Below are positions 10,736 through 22,119 of a DNA stretch of 64,000 bases, in pieces. The number at the start of each line of letters is the position of its first letter. Position 1 is the first letter of the stretch. The notes beneath the pieces are model-generated. The model saw only the letters and a program-made list of their open reading frames with translations, ran no database searches and was not told where the DNA came from. The position numbers and the translations under genes were made by a program. The DNA comes from Ephydatia muelleri (lineage: Eukaryota > Porifera > Demospongiae > Spongillida > Spongillidae): assembly GCA_013339895.1 (NCBI GenBank), contig JABACO010000007.1, positions 11,687,477 through 11,751,476 of the forward strand, written 5' to 3'.

Positions 10736-11795
10736 CAGTTTTATGCGCAAGGGCGTGGTGACCCAGGTGTTAAGGGCAAGGCAGAATGAAGAGCAGGAGC
10801 TTTGAGAGGTGTCCATTCCGAGCCATGGTGTGTGTCAATAGTAGTTAAGCTTTTAAAAAAAAGTCAGTACAACAATTGCAGCCATTATATGTTGCTCGAA
10901 AATACAAAGTGCATGTTGCAGTCATGTTGTAGGACGACGCGTCCAACATGCATGATAAAAGTAACGGTGTGAGTGTGTGTGTGTGTGTGGGAGGGTGGTG
11001 GTGGTGGCAAAAGGGTTGGTAACCCCCCTCTCATGTCAATGTACGCGCATTCACCTGCCTAATTCACAATGCAATTCTGAAATGACGCAAACAGCCACGT
11101 GTCGTGCACTCTACCCAAATTACTTGTACGTGAACGATAGGCAAAGCTGGTATGCTATAACACTGGCACTGAACTCATTCTTATACCTGCCACAAAACGT
11201 CTCTGTTTTTGTGGAAAAAAAAAAGAAACACTGTACATCGCGGTACGCAGGTTATAGATTTTAAACCATACATCGATTCTTTGCGTTGCGCTACATACCT
11301 GTACATGTAATGTGAGTTCGCTGCCCGATCTACCTTACCTTCACTACTGTGCCTTTTGTGGTCGTGGGAGTTGTGCGATTGGTGCCAGCTCGCTACGGTC
11401 ATTTATAGTATCAAGCCTAACGTCACTATCAGTCTGCCGCTTGGTCACTATACGTATCCTCTCCACCCCCACCCATCCTTGTAACTATAGAACAACAAAA
11501 TGCAGTATACAGTCCAAGGCAAGGACAATATCACCAGATCGTTTAATCCGCTGACGCGCCTGATTTAATTACCACGTGGGGCTTTAAAAAAATTGTACCC
11601 TAGAAGTTCGTAGTCGGTCCAATTATTAACCAGACATCTTAAGAGAGAGGGCAACGCATCACAAAGCGCGCATTAGTTCAACTGCCTGGTCACAATGCGA
11701 AGGTTGCAGTACGAATTAAATAAGTGCACCGAGGTTCAGCAGAACGCGACAATTGAATTTCAGCTGTTCGGAACTTACGCATTCATCCTCGCGAA
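10736..11795. other. Non-coding, upstream flank of the 11859 gene
   Basis: Short GT-rich stretch near 10970-11010, otherwise unremarkable. No coding region recognised. The 3' end grades into the promoter of the gene at 11859. Confidence 0.4.
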
Positions 11796-11803
11796 TATAT
11801 AAG
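11796..11803 (+). promoter_or_regulatory. TATA box of the 11859 gene
   Basis: TATATAAG lies 63 bases upstream of the ATG at 11859, leaving room for a short 5' UTR of ~30 bases. The paralogue at 18596 has a comparable box. Confidence 0.65.
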
Positions 11804-11858
11804 CTAGGCGTACGGTTCGAACACGCATTTGCGACGTAAAGCTTAACATAAAGAAGAA

Positions 11859-12278
11859 ATGTGGCTGACAGTTGACGAGATCAAGAAGCAGGACACGAAG
11901 GGTGAGATCCAGCACCTCGAAGATGTGTGCAAGATTATTAAGGACGTCACCGGAATCATGTGCATCTCGGTCCCGGACGTGGACTGGGTGCGAACCAAGC
12001 TGCGAAATGAATGCAACAGGTGGTCTTACCACGGCGAGTGTAAACCAGAGGGAATGGATAAGAACTTCAAGGAATTCTCCATTGATGAGGGGTGTCAGCC
12101 GAGCAAGCTGTCTCTCCCAAAACTGGGAATTGAAGCTGGCACGAATCCGGTCCCGCGGTTGCGCATCGAACAGAGCATCATTCCCGATAAACTGGAGCAA
12201 ACGACCGGAAAGTTTTACCAACTGCAGATTATAGAGGGCAAGGTGAAGATGACCCCTGCCGAGTGTCACAAGCACTGA
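11859..12278 (+). CDS. Intronless small protein, paralogue of 18153-18596
   Basis: 139 codons from ATG to TGA with no intron, preceded by ATAAAGAAGAA and a TATA box. The product is soluble-looking, with no signal peptide or membrane helix, and moderately charged. It aligns end to end with the product of 18153-18596: the shared pattern includes an N-terminal LTV, a G[IL][MI]C segment near residue 31, V-x-W followed by KL-x-x-E-x-NRW, a central QP, a P-x-P-x-LR segment, and a C-terminal EGKVKM near residue 130. Conservation between two independent loci and the G/C-rich codon choice against A/T-rich flanks argue for a real, probably well-expressed gene. I do not recognise the family. A long antisense frame over the same bases is a shadow. 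Confidence 0.75.
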   Translation: MWLTVDEIKKQDTKGEIQHLEDVCKIIKDVTGIMCISVPDVDWVRTKLRNECNRWSYHGECKPEGMDKNFKEFSIDEGCQPSKLSLPKLGIEAGTNPVPRLRIEQSIIPDKLEQTTGKFYQLQIIEGKVKMTPAECHKH

Positions 12279-13084
12279 GCGCGTTCGCTACAAACCTAAT
12301 TTTAAGCGCATTTCTCGCATATGCACGTGTGACGTGCATGTGACGTGCATGTGTTTGCAATTGGCTTTTTATTTACCTCGCAAATGATTGAACAACGGAG
12401 CATGATTGTATACAGGATTTGAGGCAGTAAGGGAAGGGGTCTATGAGAGGAAATGTAGCACGTACGAAGAATATTATGTGGCAATTATCAAATACATACT
12501 GAATTTTTAAGTCAAAGTTGAGGGTCGAGGACAAAGATCTGAAAGATATACGTCTCTTGTTCAGTATGAGACCTATATATATATATACTTATAGAAAAGT
12601 CGATAAGCTCAAAACCCGATAAGCTCAAAACCTTATCGATGATCCTAATAAAAACAAAGTCATTTATTCATCTTCAGTCTCATAATGTCTCATTTTGACA
12701 TGATTCACAAAATCTGAGTCCAGAAAATTTGTCTTATTTCAAACCTGCACCTATACATTTAAGGCATGATATACATGTAACTGAAATGAATTCAGAACCC
12801 TTGGCCTTGTCTCATTATACATGTATTCATGACATAACATGGATTCAGACTGTATTACTTATGGATTACCAAACCGCGGGGTTATCAGTCTGATTTGTGC
12901 GTGCGTGTGTACAATCTGAATCAACGCCGACCGGAGCGCATTTACGTTTATTTATCGCACACCCAGCGTTTTATTTTTATTCTTATTTATTTAATAAATA
13001 GCAGATTAATAATTCATAACGGGAAATTATAAAACATACACAATTACATGTATAAACAATACAATGCATTTGTTTCAAGACTTC
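12279..13084. other. Intergenic, 3' flank of the 11859 gene
   Basis: Contains a short repeated gtgacgtgcatgt block near 12327-12350 and a duplicated gataagctcaaaacc near 12602-12632. No gene recognised. Confidence 0.4.
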
Positions 13085-13245
13085 TTTTTTTTTTATATTC
13101 TAGAAGTCTGGAATGTCCTCTACACATTGCTTCTTACTCACTGAGAATCGGAGTATCCCTCATGGAGTTGTATGTCTCTTAATTGTTAATTAGTCATACA
13201 TTTCAACACAAGCGTTACATTTCTATTGCTCGTACTGGAAATTTT
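13085..13245. repeat. Dispersed repeat, inverted copy at 27117-27285
   Basis: The segment from ttttatattctagaagtctg through cgtactggaaatt reappears as its reverse complement at about 27117-27285. A shorter related piece lies near 53465-53540. No protein coding pattern; family unknown. Confidence 0.6.
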
Positions 13246-13944
13246 ATAATGGAATGCGTTAGGTCCCTTTGCGACACCATATGTACACGTTACAAAAGGT
13301 TTGCCTGGAGCTGGCATGCAAGTACGTTTTCAAACACGTATTATAAGCGGAACATGCATTGTTTCGCTACTTTTTATTTAGGCATTAATTAAATATACAA
13401 TTTTGAAAATGACCGTACCAGGTAAAACTGCATGTCGTAAAATTTTAGAGCGGGATTGGAAGTGCGGTTAATTAAAGCGAATTATCGCCTCCACTCCCTG
13501 ATCTGCTCTGCTGTTCAGCCTTATCATCGTGCTATCCATCTACTCGCTATGACTCCCAATGAACTGCTGAAAAATGCTATTGAAAATGTTGTCATTGATG
13601 AAGGCTTTAAGGGAAACTTCTTGCCCGATTCAGGCTTCTTCTTCCACCAGCACTGACACCTGTATGTATTTGAATGAATACTTATTACACGCAAGCCGTG
13701 TTTACAACGCCATGCGGTAGTTATTTCGGAAGGGTACAAGATCCAATACTGCGGTTCTCCTGCACAAGAGTAAGAGGTAAGACTAGTGGTTTCGTAAGCG
13801 AAAGGCATGCCAGCACAAGATTTGACGGACCACATCCAGCGCCGAATTTTCTGTCTTCAGGAAACCCCGAAGTGTATCTTATGAATAATCTATGCATGTT
13901 GTGGTCATTGCTTGAAGATGTGTACATGAACATAGGTTACAGGA
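13246..13944. other. Unassigned region upstream of the RAG1-like remnant
   Basis: Two medium open frames (13456-13656 and 13674-14030, plus) carry no motif I recognise. They may include upstream exons of the RAG1-N-like region, but nothing in the sequence ties them to it. Confidence 0.3.
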
Positions 13945-14657
13945 GTGGAATACCACCACAAAATGCTGCCGATGTACTGCAGAGTGTGTGGGCAAAGACT
14001 GGTGAAGAGGGAAAAAAAGGAGTGCTATGAATGCAAAGCATTTGCAGTTTATCTGCATATTGCTTTTACCATCAATACCCTTACTGATAACCCTCAAGTG
14101 CACCCTGAACATTTTTGCCACTGCTGTCACCATTCAATGCAAAGGGTTATCAGTGCCAGGGCAGGAGGAGTGCACCACAGATGTGCACTTGACACCGTTT
14201 GTATGGGCAGTACATACAAATGAAGGGTGGAAGGTATATACTATTAATATACTTTTACGCAACATCATGTACTGCAGATGTGTGAGCACTTCAATGTCAG
14301 TGCAAAGGGTCATGCAAGAAAGCTCACAGTTGGCAGAGGTCATCAACCAGGCCTCACACCTAACAAGCTCCATTGTGCATCTTTTGAAGATTGCCCCCTC
14401 CTCCAGTCTTCTCACATGAGCCCTACCCACCATTGGCAAGCCCAAAAAATGTGACCGTCCTGAATGAGTTGAAGTGTGTAGTGTGTTCAAACATTCTTTC
14501 GCGGCCCCTTCAACTACCATGTCGTAAGTTGGTCTGCACCAGGTGTGTTGTGGAGCGGGTAGCAGCATCAACCACAGTGTGTCCTTGCTGCACTGCGAAC
14601 GGCTCCTTGGTACCTAGAGTGATCAGTCAGCATCAAATCTCACATTACTGTTGCTGA
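13945..14657 (+). pseudogene. RAG1 N-terminus-like zinc region plus RING finger, frame-broken
   Basis: The first part, near 13970-14155, reads CRVCG, then LHIAFTIN...D-x-P-x-VHP-x-HFCHCC and a following MQR. This is the same order as the zinc-binding segment of the RAG1 N-terminal region (CRICG...F-x-IDV...IHP-x-x-FCH-x-C). After a frame change it continues as FVWAVHTNEGW, then a tgcag acceptor before a C-E-H-F block at 14282. A RING finger follows near 14470-14600: LKCVVC-SNIL-x-RP-x-x-LPC-x-x-LVC-x-x-C...CPCC. The frame changes mean no continuous protein is made as it stands unless introns rescue it. Proteins resembling only the RAG1 N-terminus occur in invertebrate mobile elements (for example N-RAG-TP of Aplysia), so an old element is the likely source. 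No RAG1 catalytic core is visible. Confidence 0.6.
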
Positions 14658-15074
14658 AAATGACGAGTGTATGGTATACCACAGAGATGTCAAGGCTCTT
14701 TTCGCTATGACGGCCATGCATGCACACCATCTCTTACTGCTGGTGAGAAAAGAGAAGCAGCAGCAGCAGCATCATGAAACCAGGAAGAAAAGGTGGCTTG
14801 ATCAGACCATGCATTCGCCTGCATGTGAAAAGTATTTTACGGGACATGGCTTGAACTTGAAACAGCGAGGATTCCTAGATTTGCCTATAATACTAAGGGG
14901 TACTTTCTGTGTTCCAGATGCATTGGGTTATGTCGCTTAAGAAAATGTTTGGCCCAAGTGTCTGATACAGAAAATCGTTCAAGACAATTCCGCAGAGCCA
15001 TAGAGGTGCCTGGCATTTGTAACAGTCGCTGTTTGACTTTAAGCCCAAAGGTTTTTAATTGCATCCTATATTAT
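14658..15074 (+). other. Possible 3' continuation of the RAG1-like remnant
   Basis: An open frame at 14671-14940 begins near the end of the RING region and contains a Gln-rich basic stretch (KEKQQQQHHETRKKR). It has no recognisable domain. The rest is non-coding. Confidence 0.25.
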
Positions 15075-15950
15075 CAGAGGCGGCCCCAGCACTTATAGAG
15101 GGGGGGGGGCCCAAGTATGCAGGGGCGCCAAAAGGGGTGGGGCATTTTAGATGTTAACTTATAATAATCATTTTGGTACATAATGCAAGTGTAAAAGTAC
15201 ATTTACATTTACTCTAAAATAAGATTTGACAGCTCGGGTGCATTTTCAAAAATAGCTCAACTGCTGTGTCGTAATTAACTGCGTGACCATCATGTATATT
15301 CATGAGGATAAGCGAGTGCAGCCATAGATGATCGAAGCCAGTTGCACAGACGGCGCAGTGTGGAGAAACTCCTTTCACAGGTGTAGCTTGTGATAGGGAG
15401 TGTGCAACCAACTTTAAGGAGGCAAAATATATTTGGAAAGCGCTTCATCGCACTGTTGAAGCGCTGCACCAAGGGAATCGGGACGCTCTTCAAGTAAGCA
15501 TTGTGCCCATTTTCGCTTCCAAAGCGTTATTTCTTGATCCATAAGGTATTTGTCCAGGTCCTTCTCATACAGCGATACAAATCGTTCAAATCGTGTTCGC
15601 CATCAACCGCTATTGTGTGGGCACCAGGTATAAAACTTTGGATGCAGTTCTGGACAGACTGAGATGAATCCAGTTCGGAAATAATACAATCTAGCAAGAG
15701 TCCTGCGGTAATATTCTGCTGGACTGTCTGCTGGGTGATTCTTTCTATAATAATCATAAACAGCATAATTCAGTGAAAATGTTTATACATATAAACATGC
15801 ATGTAATTACCATAAAGATTTTATGCTTGGTACGGATTGTGCACTTGAGATTAATTGACGTTGCAACTTGGCTTGTCTGTTCTCTGCTCACTTCGTTTTC
15901 GCTTATGGCTCGACATTGCTTGAGGCTCGATAAAACCAGATGATCCAAAT
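15075..15950 (-). mobile_element. hAT transposon, internally deleted
   Basis: Minus-strand hAT transposase remnants. The C-terminal dimerisation segment reads TLPITSYTCERSFSTLRRL...WLRSSM near 15320-15410. After a frame shift come ILMNIHDGHAVNYDTAVELF near 15240-15300. The N-terminal start MSSHKRKRSEQR has its ATG at 15916. Only ~700 bases separate the N-terminus from the C-terminus, far fewer than a full hAT transposase needs, so the middle is deleted and the rest is frame-broken. The left end at 15075 (cagaggcggccccag, then a G-run) is a hAT-like terminal repeat. The right end is not resolved. Confidence 0.7.
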
Positions 15951-16064
15951 ACAAAGTAGCAGCTGGCACTATTGTACGTATATACGCTTACATAGCACGC
16001 GCACGCTGGCGAAACAACGAGTGCGCGTGCGCTATCTATACACGTAGTTAACACGTATATGATA

Positions 16065-16280
16065 TCACTCTAGAAACAACCTATCCATTTTATCACCACC
16101 TGCGGACGGGCGAAAAGCTTTCATCTCTCCTTGGCGGGATTGACGCAATGCCTTCATCAAAGCTTCTCGGTTCTTTTTTACTCGCGAGATGGTTCGCTCG
16201 CCAGACTTAAACTTCATCGCAACTTCTGTCTGACTTACACCTTTCTCGATCAGGGACAGTATTTCAGCCTTCTGGCTCAT
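16065..16280 (-). pseudogene. pogo/Tigger-type transposase N-terminal HTH fragment
   Basis: 72 codons from ATG at 16280. Residues 5-45 read ILSLIEKGVSQTEVAMKF...ERTISRVKKNRE, the CENP-B/psq-type helix-turn-helix of pogo/Tigger transposases, which binds the terminal repeats. No CENP-B second domain or DDE catalytic domain follows, so this is a fragment. It directly abuts the hAT remnant. Confidence 0.7.
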
Positions 16281-16820
16281 AGAAAGCGTTGTCTATTTCC
16301 CACTGCTCCGATTTCTTACAGGCAGTTTTTCAGATGGCGTTCTAGTTCCCTGCATGCGTTGTCGGCGTATCTGCTGATTGCAGGAGTTGATCGGTATCGT
16401 GTGCAACTGGCAACGGCAGTTCTAACAGCGGCAGTTCCGGCGGTGTCACATTTGGTTGTAGTTTCGCCATTTGACACAAAATGAAAGCAGTACACGCGCT
16501 AGGGCTGTTGACACACGGACTAATGAATGGTACACGCTGTCGGTGGTATGTGCCAGAATGTATTCACATTGAGGCACAGACAGTCAAAATAATCTGAACC
16601 AGATTGTCTCTTGCTACCACGCATATTAACGCATTTGGTACAGAATGATGGGAATATCATATCTGATACAGTTTGAACCAATTTGGCTGTGTAGCGTAAG
16701 GAAGTATACACGTGCTAGGCGAAATGGTGTGTATTCATATTGGTGTGGTTTATGGCCCTAACAAATGAGATGTCTTATACATGTAGTAGTAGATTACGCC
16801 TTATAGGCGATCAAACCACA
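16281..16820. other. Non-coding spacer
   Basis: Nothing recognised on either strand. Confidence 0.4.
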
Positions 16821-16907
16821 CGCCTTATATACGATTCGCGCCATGTTGCCGAACGCCTTATATACGATTCGCGCCATGTTGCCGAACGCCTTATATACGA
16901 TCCACTA
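16821..16907 (+). repeat. 33 bp tandem repeat, 2.6 copies
   Basis: The unit cgccttatatacgattcgcg with ccatgttgccgaa starts at 16821, 16854 and 16887. The first two copies are identical. It contains a TATATACG motif. Confidence 0.85.
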
Positions 16908-18152
16908 CTGTACATATATACATGAAGCATAGAACTTTGTTCTACACGATCTGCTGACGATAAAGCATAATTATAATAAACCTCCTTGCAAATGCACTTC
17001 TTTTAACGAATAAAGCACCACAAACCTTCGGGGGACCACCCGTTTTCAAATACAGCACGCGCGAGTTGTGATAATTATGTAACGCTAATCATTTTTACGT
17101 GCGTCAGTGACTTTTGTAAGGTCAATACAGTAAGAACCCTTACCGACGAGGAAAAATGTCTAACACAAACTCCGCCAGGATTTACTTCACTAGAAATATG
17201 TGACTCGCGCGATCACGGAGTGCGCATGCAGGCCTGATGGCTCACGTTATGCGTTTCCAATCCCTTTATAGAATACCTGCTATTTAAAAACAATACTAAG
17301 AACGGTGGTATTGTGGTGCTACCAATAATTTTAGTGTCCTCTGTTACGAGCTTAAAGCGCCTGCCTCGATTGCAAACTTAAAGTGCCTGCCTCGATCTGT
17401 TGCGAACTTAAAGTGCATGGCCATACATAAATGGTCAATTGTGACGTTGCAGCCCGAAGTTGAACGCGCGCGTCATCGCACTACAGCCACACTCCTACAG
17501 CCACACCCTCTAAGACGTCGTGAGATCACTTGCATGGTGAGTAGATTTTACGCATTAAACTAAACAATGACAATTGCATCGATAAATGTGGTATACATTT
17601 ACACCGTGGGTACATGTGCATGCATACGTGTCTATTATTCAAAACGTCTACGAATTTTTTTTCATCTGCACGCCATGGCCAATCCTGTGACGTAACAAGG
17701 GTTCTCCTGACAGGCACTAATAGTGTTACAGCTTTGCTAATTGCGATTGAAGCATTGTGATGATTCAACTATAATACATGAGCAACTTTTGAGTGGCGCA
17801 TTCGAGAACCAAACACTTATGCGTAGCAAAATCCCACATGCACTTTATAATTGGTAATCATTTTAACCAACATGTGAACAATAATTACCACTCTGCCGTT
17901 TCCATCATACTGAATCTTGAAATGCAAGATTGCCACGTGCACTTCAACGCATCTTGTGCACCCGTCGCGATCGCTTTTAACTCGCGACACAACGCTTATG
18001 AATTGAAAACGCGTTTAGAGCACAGCATGTGTACACGCTTTTCCCACTTTTTAATAGCAGTATCGTGCGCACACATTATATAGCAGACAACACATTTGAA
18101 AGGTTCTGTTGAGTGACTCGCACATGCATTTCAGCCGCGCGCTCTTAGTCTC
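16908..18152. other. Intergenic
   Basis: No gene recognised. A short degenerate repeat (cttaaagtgcctgcctcgat) occurs three times near 17350-17415. The last ~60 bases are the 3' flank of the 18153 gene. Confidence 0.4.
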
Positions 18153-18596
18153 TCACTTCGTCCTCATAGATCCCAGATTGTCCATCTTCACCTTGCCCTC
18201 CATAACGACCAGTTTGTAGAGTCGACCGCACGTCTCTTCCATTTCTCCTTCCATCAACTCCTCGTTCAGGCGCAACTGTGGTATCGGCTGCCACCCGGTC
18301 TCGATCTTTATCATGGAGAGGGGCTGCATCGTGCGTGGCTGTCGCTCGTCGTCGTTGACGAATTGCTTGTACGTCGCCCCTTTCTTGCCCTGCTCCTCGC
18401 ACGCCGGGCGAAAAGTTCCTTCGAACATCCATCTGTTTTGTTCGTCCTTGAGTTTAGAGATGATCCACTGGACCTCGGCAATGGAGTTGCAGATGAGACC
18501 CTGGACGTTCGTTCGCACCTTGTTGATTTCGTCCACGTTGTGTATTTTGTGATCCTTGTCCTCTCGCATCAGCTGCTCCACCGTTAGTACTGTCAT
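18153..18596 (-). CDS. Intronless small protein, paralogue of 11859-12278
   Basis: 147 codons from ATG at 18596 to a stop at 18153, without introns. A TATAAAAG box lies 85 bases upstream. The protein begins MTVLTVEQL, carries LICNSIAEVQWI, NRW at residues ~54-56, a QPIPQLRL segment near residue 105 and EGKVKM near residue 136, all matching the 11859 product. It has an extra ~8-residue basic insert (EEQGKKGA) in the middle. No signal peptide, membrane segment or known domain seen. G/C-rich codons contrast with the flanks. Function unknown; probably cytosolic. Confidence 0.78.
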   Translation of the reverse strand: MTVLTVEQLMREDKDHKIHNVDEINKVRTNVQGLICNSIAEVQWIISKLKDEQNRWMFEGTFRPACEEQGKKGATYKQFVNDDERQPRTMQPLSMIKIETGWQPIPQLRLNEELMEGEMEETCGRLYKLVVMEGKVKMDNLGSMRTK

Positions 18597-18673
18597 TTCC
18601 GCTTATAACACAAGTGAACTCGTCGAAATAACTGAATGATCTTCGTTAATTGCAGGCTAGCTGAAACCCCGGA

Positions 18674-18681
18674 CTTTTATA
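18674..18681 (-). promoter_or_regulatory. TATA box of the 18153-18596 gene
   Basis: On the minus strand TATAAAAG followed by a G/C-rich GTCCGGGG, 85 bases before the ATG. A classical core-promoter arrangement, parallel to that of the paralogue. Confidence 0.7.
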
Positions 18682-18699
18682 CACACATACGACGGAGTT

Positions 18700-20059
18700 C
18701 GTTGTATAATGAATGGCGGGGTGACGTGTGACGCGAGTGCGTCGCGTCAGTTGTGTCTAATTTGCTTCAGTGGCGCAATCGGATCACCCCTCTGACCTTT
18801 GTGAATAGGTGTATTATTTTACTAATGGCGCTTGTGGACGCATAGCTGATCATGCAGTGTAAATACACATACAACACGGCAGTTTTTCTTATAAAATATA
18901 GGTTAACTGTATGCTAAAGCAACCATTGCATGCAACTCTCTTCCATAGTTCGCTTGACTGGTGCGATTTGGTGACAATACATGTACTGTACGTGTTGGTT
19001 GCGCGTTCCCAATTATTCGTCAGTTATAATATATTATTCATCCTGATTGTCAAATGTTCATACTTGAGCTATACAATTGAATGGTATGCAGTTCCAATAT
19101 TGAGCACACAACTTGAAATGTTCATCACGAGCTTTGGCTTGCTGACATGCCTGTAGTTATGCGTCGTTAGCTGGGTTGCCCTGTTAAACCTACCGGTTCA
19201 TCAATCCCCGACCTGAGAGGTCGGGACACACCCCTTTATTAACACTGATTGCATTCATCGTTATGGCAACACATTGTTAGGGTTAAACATTGCATGCATG
19301 CATTGCATCAGTACGTGTGCAGTACAGAATGCACCCATGCATTGGGTTCACACAATTCCACCCCTGAACCTGCTGAATAAGATGAGAAGGCGTGCAGAGG
19401 GACTGGCATGCAAGTGGAATAGTGCAGTGACCTCAGTGACCTCAGGAATTAAAAGCATTACACTGATGCATCTTTAACTTCTTGCGGACTAGTGTTTTGC
19501 AATAATTGCAAAGCTTGCCGCGAGAAAGAACACTTGGCAACTGATCCCTACATCTTCTGCAACTTGTATAGGTTTATTCATCAGCAGCGCAACAGAAGTC
19601 GAGCTTCTCACCCAACGTTCGCTGGCATGTGTATAATGCTTAAGCACAAGACAAGGGTGATAAACAATTTGTATAAGCCGCAGGCCGTGTGCCATTGCAC
19701 AACATTCATGATTCAGTTAAGTAGATTCATCTCAAGTTCATCTGCGTCCGAAATCCACAGTCATCGATCGAGGTTTCACTTATTCGTGCATGTGGTGGTA
19801 CTGTCTCATCAGCGCATTGCATTATGAACTTAGAAGTCTGAGTTTTGTTAGACTGAAGCACAATAAACGAGAAGACACAGTATTCATAGTGGTCTAGAAT
19901 CGAATTCAACTATTTTGTTAATCAATGGACTCATTATATATTAAATACTTGTATCTATTTTGAATCTATAGGTCTATTGTATGTCTGCAGGCCGGAGCCT
20001 GGCCAATATGCTTTTGTAGTTTAATATGCTTTGGTTATAATTAGCTTCGCAAATAAAAA
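18700..20059. other. Intergenic
   Basis: Open frames here lack recognisable motifs. A perfect 8 bp-stem hairpin (cccgacctgagaggtcggg) lies near 19217-19235; its role is unknown. Confidence 0.4.
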
Positions 20060-20095
<36 letters not shown>

Positions 20096-20168
20096 GTATG
20101 TGTGTGTATGTATGTGTGTGTGCGTGTGTGTATGTGTGTGTGCATGTGTGTGTGTTTGTGTGTGTGAG
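20060..20168 (+). repeat. (TG)n microsatellite
   Basis: Imperfect tgtgtg run interrupted by tatg and cgtg units. Confidence 0.95.
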
Positions 20169-21844
20169 AATTCTGACTGTCTGCTGAACCAGCTAATACA
20201 TAGGTTCCTCTAAATAGAAACGGCCGTTATCTAAGTCATGTGCAAAATGTGTAGTATCCAATCAGAGCATCATCATCATTCTTCGTTTACTTCACAGTGA
20301 TATCCATGCTTCCCTTTCAGTAGCATAGAATTCTCTTCACAGGTATAGGTACAGGTAGTTAGATGGTGTCTATAGCTCTGTTGGATTTGAGCAAAGCTGT
20401 GAGACCACTGAGACTGCTTGAGCAATATCAGATTTCATTTTGATGGCTGTGTGCAACAACTTCCAACCATTTAATGGTACATCACTGAATTTACAGGCTT
20501 GCTTTCTGACATTATCATGGTTATGTAGTATCACATTTTTATCAACAAGAGTAGACACCCGTTTGTCATCTTGAAGCTTGTATTTCTCAGGCATCTTCAT
20601 AATATAATGCTTTAGGCACATTTCAAACAACTTCCTAACCTTGTGATTTTATTGTGACGGACATGGGTGTGCATTATTAAATCATCATCTAAAATGATTC
20701 ACAAATTGTACCACAATAGTTCAGCATGTCCATCATTAACTGTAGTACATAGAATTGTTTTACTTGCTGCCTTCCTCTTCAGTTTTGCAATTATGACATT
20801 ATCACAACACTGCTAGTAGTGCAGGCCTTTCGAATATCAGAAGTCAGCTGGATTCTGCTGGAAACTAGTTGACTTCCAGAACTCTGTAAAAAAAAAAAAA
20901 ACATCTTGGCAATTGATTCAATCCACACAGTGATTTCTTAGCTTGAGCACAAGATGCTCCTTTTCTTGTTGAACATCACCATCTGGTGCTGCATGTAGAT
21001 TTTTTCTTCTAGAGTTCCATTCGAGAAGGCAAAGCATGTTGCAGCACCCATTTGATGAGTAGCCTATCATTTTGAAAAGTCAGTGCAAGTAATACTCTTG
21101 ATTGTCTGAAATTTCACAACTGGAGAAAACGTTCCATCACAATCAATATAAGATCACAAGTAAGCTTTGAATCATTCCACCTTTTGATCATCACTGTACC
21201 TGACTTTAGTTAGTTCTTATTTACCACGATAGCAACCCTACAAGAATCCATTACTCGTTTTGTAAATATGTAGCCTGCTGCATGCTTCCATTCATTTGAG
21301 AGATGAGCCAATGTTTCATCCATGGTTTAAGGTTCTACTTGCAATTTGGTACACATTGTAGACCACATGGTGACATTAAGCATTGCTGTATCAGCCATCC
21401 ATTATCCATTCCATACCCAATAGGACGTTGTTTGATGTAATCTGCTGTCTCTTTTCTAGTTCACTGATTCTGATTAGTTGTCATGCATTGGCTGTTCTTC
21501 AACTGTCTCAGGTGGATCATATTGAGAGACTTTCTTTGCTCTATGAGGTCCAAAATCATGTTCCATTAAGAACATATGCATGTGAAATTAGACTTACGAT
21601 ATCTGTTCATCCAATAATTTAAGCTTTTTGACTGAATGTGATAGCAAAGTTTCACATCCTTGTTGTGTTTCTGCCTCTGTTCATCTGGCACTTGTGCATC
21701 TGTGATGCATCCAGGCACCTACAATTGTGCACTGTTAGGTCTTTCTCTACCCTAAACTTCAAATGGTGTCTTATTTCTTTATATGGAACGTTCTATACGA
21801 AAATGGGTCTTGTGGATTTTACTTTATAACATAAAATTGAAATC
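20169..21844. other. Unassigned, possibly decayed minus-strand coding
   Basis: On the minus strand, 20370-20630 and pieces near 21060-21330 (MDETLAHLSNEWKHAAGY) read as protein-like fragments separated by stops. They look like an old multi-frame coding relic, perhaps a transposase, but I do not recognise it. Confidence 0.25.
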
Positions 21845-21948
21845 GGTATATCTTCCGAAATATTAACGCTATCGGGTTCCTATTTTTAACACAACATACC
21901 ACACCATTACTATATGTGAAAATCCATTTTGGTGTCTTGCACATGCGG
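21845..21948. repeat. Half-arm of the foldback element family
   Basis: Contains the family words tatatcttccgaa, ttaacgctatcg, ttcctattttt-aacac and cataccacaccatt, as in the full element at 26001-26817. Only one arm is present; it runs directly into a fragment of gene A. Confidence 0.75.
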
Positions 21949-21950
21949 GG

Positions 21951-22119
21951 TACCGAAGAATCGGACTGAGCGATACCAGAATGGACGTAGAAGGACAGTT
22001 GACATTGTCGCTTGGTAAATCCAACGGACAGCCGGGTGATCCCTTAGTGCTGACATTTATCTGCCAAGGGTCAGACAGTATTGCCGCTGTAACCTTTTTC
22101 GGTTTGATCGGCAAGGACC
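21951..22119 (+). pseudogene. Fragment of CesT-like gene A
   Basis: About 56 codons matching the first half of gene A (33740-34195): RMD-x-EGQLTLSLGKSNGQPGDP, then LTFICQGSDSIAAVTFFGLIGKD. It lacks the start and all sequence after the GKD position. The left side joins a foldback half-arm, the right side joins the repeat that recurs at 60763. Clearly a truncated copy. Confidence 0.85.

Noticed and set aside
11775..12275. 166-codon antisense frame
   Set aside because: Shadow of the conserved gene at 11859; the paralogue supports the plus strand and the promoter is on that side.
19217..19235. Hairpin cccgacctgagaggtcggg as a terminator or histone stem-loop
   Set aside because: Sequence does not match the histone 3' stem-loop and no gene ends nearby.
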